A stretch of DNA of 8,392 nt from CALALP01 sp041855735 (GTDB lineage: Bacteria > Bacillota > Clostridia > Lachnospirales > Lachnospiraceae): positions 1 through 8,392 of the forward strand of contig JBHAEV010000254.1 in assembly GCA_041855735.1 (NCBI GenBank). Reading direction: 5' to 3'. A program made the translations under genes and the position numbers. Shown in pieces: positions 1-4,444 of the stretch. Each line of letters opens with the position of its first letter. Position 1 is the stretch's first letter. The notes beneath the pieces are model-generated. The model was not told the DNA's origin, searched no databases, and saw nothing but the letters and a program-made list of their open reading frames with translations.

Positions 1-746
1 ACTTAAAGCCGGATTTTATTTCGGTTACTTTCGGTGCAGGCGGAACTTCGGCAAATGCGGATACTTTGCAGATCGCCTCAACCATAAAGAATGAGTACCG
101 TATCGAAAGTGTGGCGCATCTGCCATGCATCAATTTCACCAAAGAAGAAATCAAATCCATACTTGAGGATTTTCATAAGGCGGGAATCGAAAACATTCTT
201 GCATTGCGGGGGGATGTCAATCCGAACTTGCCTCGTAAGAGTGATTTTTCGTATGCAAACGAACTGATTTCCTTTATCAAGGAGCAGGGGGATTTCAACA
301 TCATCGCCGCATGCTATCCCGAAGGTCATTTCGAAAGCACAAGTATGATCTCCGACATTCGAAACTTAAAAAGAAAGGTCGATGCGGGTGCGGATCATCT
401 GATCACACAACTTTTTTTCGACAATCATGATTATTTCAGCTTTAAGGAAAGAGCCGCTCTGGTGAACATCGAAGTACCGATTGAAGCCGGAATTATGCCG
501 GTTGTCAACCGGAAGCAAATCGAGAGGATGGTAAGCTTGTGCAAGGTCAAGCTTCCGAGGAAGTTTTTGTCCATTATGGATCGATTTGAGTATAAGCCGG
601 AGGCGATGCGGGATGCCGGAATTGCCTATGCGATTGACCAGATCGTGGACTTGATTGCGGAAGGATGCGACGGAATTCATCTGTATACCATGAACAATCC
701 GTATATAGCCAAGAGAATTTACGAAGCGGTACACAATCTGATCTGA
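1..746 (+). CDS. metF: Methylenetetrahydrofolate reductase, 5'-truncated by window edge
   Basis: This is the C-terminal part of a MetF-type reductase, which reduces 5,10-methylene-THF to 5-methyl-THF with a bound flavin in the cytoplasm. The frame is open from base 3, giving 247 visible codons; the family is usually about 280-300 residues, so roughly 35-50 N-terminal residues lie outside the window, including the catalytic Glu region. The visible start is a family hallmark (PDFISVTFGAGGTS). Further on come ALRGD, then KVDAGADHLITQLFFDN, which holds the flavin-contacting Asp of the VDAG motif and the TQLFFD strand, then GIMPVVN and finally GIHLYTMNNP, matching the usual C-terminal HFYTLN strand of the TIM barrel. 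A TTG at 66 could be mistaken for a start, but conserved sequence continues upstream of it. No metV-type zinc partner is visible downstream. The fchA and folD genes about 2 kb further on belong to the same folate pathway. The family assignment is secure; whether the enzyme serves methionine synthesis or a Wood-Ljungdahl-type methyl branch cannot be decided here. Confidence 0.95.
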   Translation, partial: LKPDFISVTFGAGGTSANADTLQIASTIKNEYRIESVAHLPCINFTKEEIKSILEDFHKAGIENILALRGDVNPNLPRKSDFSYANELISFIKEQGDFNIIAACYPEGHFESTSMISDIRNLKRKVDAGADHLITQLFFDNHDYFSFKERAALVNIEVPIEAGIMPVVNRKQIERMVSLCKVKLPRKFLSIMDRFEYKPEAMRDAGIAYAIDQIVDLIAEGCDGIHLYTMNNPYIAKRIYEAVHNLI

Positions 747-768
747 GATTGATTTGTTTATTATTGTT

Positions 769-796
769 CTGACGCACGAAGACATCGCTGCGTCAG
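769..796 (+). other. Inverted repeat / RNA hairpin after metF
   Basis: The arms CTGACGCA (769-776) and TGCGTCAG (789-796) are perfectly complementary over 8 bp. The stem can be extended by CGA/TCG (777-779 with 785-787) if C788 is bulged, leaving a 5-base loop. No T-run follows, so by itself it is not an intrinsic terminator. It lies 13 bases upstream of the terminator hairpin and may protect the metF mRNA 3' end or act as a protein-binding palindrome. Confidence 0.5.
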
Positions 797-808
797 GCTG
801 TTCCAGAG

Positions 809-838
809 AAAAATCCGGCCGGTCGGTCGGATTTTTTT
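809..838 (+). terminator. Rho-independent terminator of metF
   Basis: A hairpin with left arm AAATCCGGCC (811-820), loop GGTC (821-824) and right arm GGTCGGATTT (825-834) has one G-T wobble and can be extended by two A-T pairs from 809-810. It is GC-rich at the apex and runs into a seven-T tract (832-838). This is a textbook intrinsic terminator, so the next gene is probably transcribed separately from metF. Confidence 0.85.
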
Positions 839-926
839 CGGAGAGAAATGTATCATGATGTCCGATACTACAAGCTCTTTTAGGAAAAATTTAAATATTT
901 GCGTCAAAAGGAAGTCCGGCATTGCC

Positions 927-954
927 TTGTTATTTTTATAAAAATGAGTATACT
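927..954 (+). promoter_or_regulatory. Putative SigA promoter of the sigma-like gene
   Basis: A -35-like TTGTTA (927-932) and a -10-like TATACT (949-954) are separated by 16 bp. They lie about 40 bp upstream of the start codon in an AT-rich stretch downstream of the metF terminator. The -35 box is imperfect. The 747-994 gap otherwise holds only the two hairpins and a weak GTATC/GATAC inverted repeat at 850-868. Confidence 0.5.
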
Positions 955-994
955 AAGAATGTGAACAAAACTAGATTCGATTTGGGAGGGAATG

Positions 995-2335
995 ATGAAA
1001 TTTAATGCCGAAGTTCAGGTTGAATATATGTTGGAAGGATTCTCGGAAGAACTGATTCGTCTGGTTCGTGAATATAAGCAGGAACGAAATTCCGATGATG
1101 CTCAGGCGGAACTTCGTAAAGGGAATGCCTCCACTGTGGATGACATTTATCGACTGACCGAAAGCTATGTCAGGGCGAAGGTCGTTGCGTTCATTCCGGT
1201 GACATATGCCAAATCCTGTATCGAACGTATTTATATCAAATATTTTGAGAGCTTAAACCAATCACCCTCCGACAACAAAGAAGAAGTGCAGTCCCATTTT
1301 CTGAAAATAATCAATACCGAAATCGACCATGAAATTGTCAGAATGGCAGATGAGGAATTGAACAAGATGGAGATGCCGAGAGCCAGAGAAAAAAAAGAGA
1401 TTCCGGTCGGTGAAAAGACATTGGACATCAAAATGACAAAAGAAGAGGCTCTTGCATTGCTGGATCAGTTGCTGACTCATCTGCCGGATTTTTGCGCATA
1501 CGATATCTCATTGTATTATGTGCAGAAACTCAGCATTCCGGAGATTGCAAAAATAACAAATGTCAAAGTGGAAAGAGTCAACAAAAAACTGGAATTCGGT
1601 CGCCAGCATATTAAAAATCAGCTGAGGATTATGCAAAACAGCGGAGAACTGAATACATTCGGGTTATCCTTGCAGAAGTTCTTTGATTGGCTGGTGGAAT
1701 TTGAGTCAACGGACGATGTTTTGGACGGCATCAAGAAACATTTCAAGATCGGAAATCAAAAAAACATCGACATCGATACCGCGAAGCAGCGGTATAAGAA
1801 TGTGCTGATCGGGAGTTATGAAGAAGACACCGAGATGAACCGTGCATTTGAAAGTCGCCTCCGCATCCAGAAAAAAGAAAAAGAAATTGGCGAAAAAATG
1901 AAGGCGGATGGAGAAGGAACTGAAAAACTCGAGACTACTATAACAGAGGAAGAGGCGGTTCGGGAATCGGATATCGCTTCGCTTGAGGGGAGAGTGGCAA
2001 AGCCGGATGTAGATTTCGAAGCAAAGGCTGCAGAAGAACCGGATGTGGCTGCGGATGAGGAAATCTCAAAACAGCCGATTGTGACTTCGGAGGAAACTTT
2101 CAGGGAACCGGATCCGGCTGTGGATGAGGAAATCTCAAAAGAACCGGATGAGAGTGAAATGCTTGCGATGGCGGTTTCAAAGATCGAAGACTTGGACAAT
2201 GAAGAAACGGACAATGATGAACCGGAACCGACAATCGAGGAAAAAAAGGAGAAACAGATCACTGTGTTGCTGCTTACTTTGATCGGCATGGTCGGTGCGG
2301 CAATTCTTTACTTTCTCATTCATTTGTTGCGATAA
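995..2335 (+). CDS. Membrane-anchored sigma-70 region-4-like HTH protein
   Basis: Not a gene I recognise by name. The 446-residue protein seems to have three parts. Residues about 47-120 resemble a degenerate sigma region 2 (aromatic/acidic helices, then FLKIINTEIDHEI, similar to ECF region-2 ends). Residues about 147-211 look like sigma region 4: a helix ending LTHLPDF, then LSIPEIAKITNVKVERVNKK and an amphipathic helix. Residues about 290-415 are a highly acidic, Glu/Lys-rich, probably disordered linker with a 23-residue imperfect repeat. The C-terminus is a hydrophobic segment (about 422-444, TVLLLTLIGMVGAAILYFLI) ending in HLLR, predicting a single-pass tail anchor with the HTH in the cytoplasm. 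Two ATGs are adjacent (992 and 995); 995 is preferred because it sits 5 nt after GGAGG (985-989), whereas 992 leaves only 2 nt. It has its own promoter and may be co-transcribed with the thioesterase gene 77 bp downstream. A role as membrane-tethered regulator is inferred; DNA binding is not shown. Confidence 0.75.
   Translation: MKFNAEVQVEYMLEGFSEELIRLVREYKQERNSDDAQAELRKGNASTVDDIYRLTESYVRAKVVAFIPVTYAKSCIERIYIKYFESLNQSPSDNKEEVQSHFLKIINTEIDHEIVRMADEELNKMEMPRAREKKEIPVGEKTLDIKMTKEEALALLDQLLTHLPDFCAYDISLYYVQKLSIPEIAKITNVKVERVNKKLEFGRQHIKNQLRIMQNSGELNTFGLSLQKFFDWLVEFESTDDVLDGIKKHFKIGNQKNIDIDTAKQRYKNVLIGSYEEDTEMNRAFESRLRIQKKEKEIGEKMKADGEGTEKLETTITEEEAVRESDIASLEGRVAKPDVDFEAKAAEEPDVAADEEISKQPIVTSEETFREPDPAVDEEISKEPDESEMLAMAVSKIEDLDNEETDNDEPEPTIEEKKEKQITVLLLTLIGMVGAAILYFLIHLLR
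2036..2146 (+). repeat. Imperfect 69-nt-period direct repeat in linker coding sequence
   Basis: Two 42-nt copies (2036-2077 and 2105-2146) match at 37 positions by my count. Each encodes a segment of the form EPD-x-A-x-DEEISK-x-P. The spacing of 69 nt is 23 codons, so the frame is kept. The repeat lies in the acidic linker of the sigma-like protein and probably arose by internal duplication. Confidence 0.7.
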
Positions 2336-2368
2336 CAAAAAAAGTTATGTCGGGATAGCGTAAAGGGT

Positions 2369-2429
2369 AAGGAAAAGGATGTATCGGCATATCGTGGCGG
2401 AGAAGGAGAATTATGTATCGGCATATCGT
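2369..2429 (+). repeat. Duplicated translation-initiation region (27-bp direct repeat)
   Basis: Copies at 2369-2395 and 2403-2429 share AAGGA, an ATG and the next 14 bases; the ATG-containing 17 bp are identical, and 24 of 27 positions match overall. The period is 34 bp, which is not a multiple of three. Each copy carries a Shine-Dalgarno-like AAGGA five bases before its ATG. Initiation at the first ATG (2379) yields MYRHIV followed by an unrelated frame ending at 2588, inside the thioesterase gene. Initiation at the second ATG (2413) gives the conserved protein. The first copy is therefore either a decoy/leader ORF or the residue of a small tandem duplication. Confidence 0.75.
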
Positions 2430-2823
2430 ACAGTATTACGAAACGGATATGATGGGAGTTACACATCATTCCAACTACATCCGTTTTATGGAAGAGGCAA
2501 GAATTCAATATTTAAAAGAACTCGGACTGGACTACCTCAGGCTGGAACAAGACGGTATTATCAGTCCGATTGTCCATGTGGAATTTGACTATCGAAAAGC
2601 CACGACATTCGGTGATTTGATCGATATTAATGTATACCCCGGGGAATTTACCGGAATAAAATTGACGCTGCATTATGAAATGCACAACCGGATGGGAGAA
2701 TTGATCGGAACCGGAAAATCCGTCAACACCTTTGTGGATGCAAGGATGAAACCGATTCGTTTAAAAAAAGATTTTCCGGACGTATTTGAGCTTCTTACGA
2801 GAAACAGAAGAGAGATTCTGTGA
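2413..2823 (+). CDS. YbgC/FadM-like acyl-CoA thioesterase (4HBT hotdog fold)
   Basis: A 136-residue protein of the 4-hydroxybenzoyl-CoA thioesterase family, which hydrolyses acyl-CoA (or acyl-ACP) thioesters in the cytoplasm. The N-terminal signature is clear: YYETDMMGVTHHSNYIRFMEEAR, with D12 at the usual catalytic Asp position, followed by the long hotdog helix (IQYLKELGLDYLRLEQDG) and beta strands (VEFDYRKATTFGDLIDINV, KLTLHYEM, GTGKSVNTFVD). Length is typical of the family (about 130-145). The start at 2413 is preceded by AAGGAG (2403-2408) and keeps the conserved motif in frame; an identical ATG context 34 bases upstream is out of frame. The gene follows the sigma-like gene by 77 bp and is followed by fchA after 52 bp, so it may belong to the same transcript. 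The substrate cannot be told from the sequence. Confidence 0.88.
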   Translation: MYRHIVQYYETDMMGVTHHSNYIRFMEEARIQYLKELGLDYLRLEQDGIISPIVHVEFDYRKATTFGDLIDINVYPGEFTGIKLTLHYEMHNRMGELIGTGKSVNTFVDARMKPIRLKKDFPDVFELLTRNRREIL

Positions 2824-2875
2824 GAAAGCGAAGCGTTCCGGTAGGATTGGAGAATCAATGGAAAGAGGGGAGTTT

Positions 2876-3514
2876 ATGTTCAAAGATTTAACGATAAAGC
2901 AGTTTTTTCAGGATTTGGCAGGCAAGGAGCCGGCACCGGGAGGCGGAGCCGCAAGTGCATCCGTTGCACTTCACGGAATCTCACTGGCACAGATGGTGAT
3001 TCATTTCACAATGGGAACCACAAAAAATGAGAATTCCGAAGAAACTCTGCTTCTTCATAAAAAAAGGCTGGAAGAGTTGAGTACGGAAATGATGATGATG
3101 GTGGATGTGGAAAATCGCAGCTTTACTCCGGTTTTAAAAGCCATGAATCTTCCGAAAAATACGGAAGAAGAAAAAGAGATTCGCAATGAAGCAATGGTTC
3201 AGGCGCTTGCAATCGCCTGCGATTCTCCGAAAGCAATCATGCTGCTCGCAAAAGAAACTTTGGATATTTTGGATGTGATTGTGGATATCGGAAATCCGTT
3301 TCTGGTCAGCGACACATTGGCAGGCATTCGCTTTGTACAGAGTGCCGTCGAAACCGCGTCCTACAATATTATCGTGAACACGAAGATGATGAAAAAGGAA
3401 GCACTTGCCAAAGAGTATTTGAGTTTTGTCGATGAACTTCTGAACGAAACTAATGAGAAAGCGAGTTTGGCAAGAAGGAAAGGCATGGCAAAATTATTGA
3501 GAGGTAAGGCATGA
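2876..3514 (+). CDS. fchA: Methenyltetrahydrofolate cyclohydrolase, FTCD cyclodeaminase family
   Basis: A 212-residue protein of the formiminotransferase-cyclodeaminase C-domain family, whose stand-alone members in clostridia (FchA) interconvert 5,10-methenyl-THF and 10-formyl-THF. The opening FKDLTIKQFFQDLAGKEPAPGGGAASA is the family signature with its Gly-rich loop (residues 19-28). It is followed by the all-helical body, including VENRSFTPVLKAMNLPK, RNEAMVQALAIACDSP and GNPFLVSDTLAG. Formimino-THF cyclodeaminase is the alternative activity, but the coupled folD argues for cyclohydrolase. The start at 2876 places the signature right at the N-terminus, as usual, with AGAGG 7 nt upstream. ATG 2858 (6 residues longer, GGAG 5 nt upstream) is also plausible. 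An in-frame ATG at 2786 would overlap the thioesterase gene and adds non-conserved sequence. The stop overlaps the folD start as ATGA, implying translational coupling. Confidence 0.9.
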   Translation: MFKDLTIKQFFQDLAGKEPAPGGGAASASVALHGISLAQMVIHFTMGTTKNENSEETLLLHKKRLEELSTEMMMMVDVENRSFTPVLKAMNLPKNTEEEKEIRNEAMVQALAIACDSPKAIMLLAKETLDILDVIVDIGNPFLVSDTLAGIRFVQSAVETASYNIIVNTKMMKKEALAKEYLSFVDELLNETNEKASLARRKGMAKLLRGKA

Positions 3515-4353
3515 TTCTGAAGGGGATGGAGGTTTCAAACGATCTTTCGACGGAAATTCTCCGAAAAGTGAAGGAACTGAAGGAAAGTGGGATCGTGCCT
3601 GCATTGGGGATTCTCAGAGTCGGTACCAAAGAGGATGATCTCGCCTATGAAAGAAACATTGTCCGGAAATTTGAAAAGCTTGAAATACAGGTTAAGATTG
3701 CTTCTTTCCCGGAAAGCGCAAAAAGCAATGAGCTGATTGAAAAAGTGAAGGAGTGGAATGTTTCCTCCGACATTCACGGTATCCTCTTGTTTCGTCCTTT
3801 GCCGGGGCATCTGGATGAGGAAAGCATTCGAAATGCCATCTGTATGCAAAAGGATGTGGACTGTGCGTCGGATGAATCGCTTTCGTCCATATTTCTGGGC
3901 AAGGGTGAACATTTGCCCTGTACGGCCGGTGCAGTGATGGAAATGCTGAATTACTATCGGATTCCGATTTCCGGCAAAAATGTGACCGTAATCGGAAGGA
4001 GTATGGTAGTCGGAAAGCCGCTTGCCCTCCGTCTTTTGCAAGAGAATGCGACGGTAACCATTGCCCATTCCAAAACCGCGGATCCGGCAAAATTATGCAG
4101 GAATGCGGATATTATTGTAGTTGCGACCGGTCATGTCAATACTCTGACTGCGGATATGGTGAGCGAACATTCTGTTGTCATTGATGTGGGAATCAATTAT
4201 GTCGAAGGCAGATTGGTCGGAGATGTGGATTTTGAACATGTTTCTAAGAAGGTGAATGCCATTTCTCCGGTTCCGGGCGGAGTGGGAAGCATTACAACCT
4301 CCGTTTTGGCAAAGTATGTGGTTGAGGAAGCTTGGAGTCGGAATAATTGTTAG
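3511..4353 (+). CDS. folD: FolD-type methylenetetrahydrofolate dehydrogenase, likely monofunctional
   Basis: A 280-residue FolD homologue that oxidises 5,10-methylene-THF to 5,10-methenyl-THF; most FolDs also hydrolyse the product. Family marks are HGILL..PLP (residues 89-98), KDVD (114-117), LPCTAGAVMEML, the dinucleotide-binding GRSMVVGKPLA, HSKT, VIDVGINYVEG.LVGDVDFE and PVPGGVG near the C-terminus. HSKT resembles the NADP-binding form of the human enzyme, so NADP use is a reasonable guess. Two key residues are changed: the YxxxK lysine is isoleucine (Y46, I50), and the VQLPLP glutamine is phenylalanine (F94 in LLFRPLP). The Asp of KDVDG is kept (D117), but its Gly is Cys118 and GVGPMT reads GVGSIT. 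In studied FolD-type enzymes that Lys and Gln are needed for cyclohydrolase activity. The gene overlaps fchA by 4 nt, so FchA presumably supplies that step. The stop codon is embedded in the CIRCE element. Loss of cyclohydrolase activity is inferred. Confidence 0.93.
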   Translation: MILKGMEVSNDLSTEILRKVKELKESGIVPALGILRVGTKEDDLAYERNIVRKFEKLEIQVKIASFPESAKSNELIEKVKEWNVSSDIHGILLFRPLPGHLDEESIRNAICMQKDVDCASDESLSSIFLGKGEHLPCTAGAVMEMLNYYRIPISGKNVTVIGRSMVVGKPLALRLLQENATVTIAHSKTADPAKLCRNADIIVVATGHVNTLTADMVSEHSVVIDVGINYVEGRLVGDVDFEHVSKKVNAISPVPGGVGSITTSVLAKYVVEEAWSRNNC

Positions 4354-4376
4354 CACTCATTAAATGTGAGTGCTAT
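4350..4376 (+). promoter_or_regulatory. CIRCE element (HrcA operator) upstream of htpG
   Basis: The sequence TTAGCACTC (4350-4358), a 9-bp spacer and GAGTGCTAT (4368-4376) matches the CIRCE consensus TTAGCACTC-N9-GAGTGCTAA in both spacing and 17 of 18 arm bases; only the last base differs. CIRCE is bound by the heat-shock repressor HrcA. Here it begins inside the last codons of folD, contains the folD stop codon (TAG, 4351-4353), and ends 6 bp before the -35 box of the htpG promoter, placing htpG in the HrcA regulon by inference. Confidence 0.93.
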
Positions 4377-4381
4377 TTTTT
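4351..4381 (+). terminator. Intrinsic terminator of the folD transcript, coincident with CIRCE
   Basis: The CIRCE arms form a 9-bp stem in RNA, TAGCACTCA (4351-4359) with TGAGTGCTA (4367-4375), with a 7-base loop. The stem runs directly into six T residues (4376-4381). No other terminator is visible between folD and htpG, so the operator probably doubles as the end of the fchA-folD transcript. Confidence 0.65.
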
Positions 4382-4382
4382 A

Positions 4383-4411
4383 TTGACATTTTGTAATATT
4401 GCTCTTATAAT
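4383..4411 (+). promoter_or_regulatory. Consensus SigA promoter of htpG
   Basis: TTGACA (4383-4388) and TATAAT (4406-4411) are both perfect consensus hexamers with a 17-bp spacer. Transcription would start near 4418 and give a leader of about 27 nt containing AAAGGAG (4433-4439), 5 nt before the htpG ATG. The strength of this promoter suggests that repression by HrcA at the adjacent CIRCE matters for keeping basal expression down. Confidence 0.9.
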
Positions 4412-4444
4412 TATATTGATTATTTTGAAAGAAAAGGAGTAGAC

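Noticed and set aside
1816..2289. 157-codon antisense open frame, very Ser-rich, opposite the sigma-like gene linker
   Set aside because: It is the complement of the Glu/Lys-rich repetitive linker; GAA/GAG/GAT-rich DNA automatically gives Ser-rich antisense frames. There is no ribosome-binding site or recognisable domain.
2332..2348. ATAAC-A7-GTTAT inverted repeat after the sigma-like gene as a terminator
   Set aside because: The stem is only 5 bp of AT-rich pairs, and there is no T-tract on the + strand; no gene lies on the - strand that would need it.
2786..2875. N-terminal extension of FchA starting inside the thioesterase gene
   Set aside because: The extra 30 residues are Arg/Lys/Glu-rich and unlike the family, which begins at the FKDLTIKQFF motif. 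Good ribosome-binding sites exist at the later starts.
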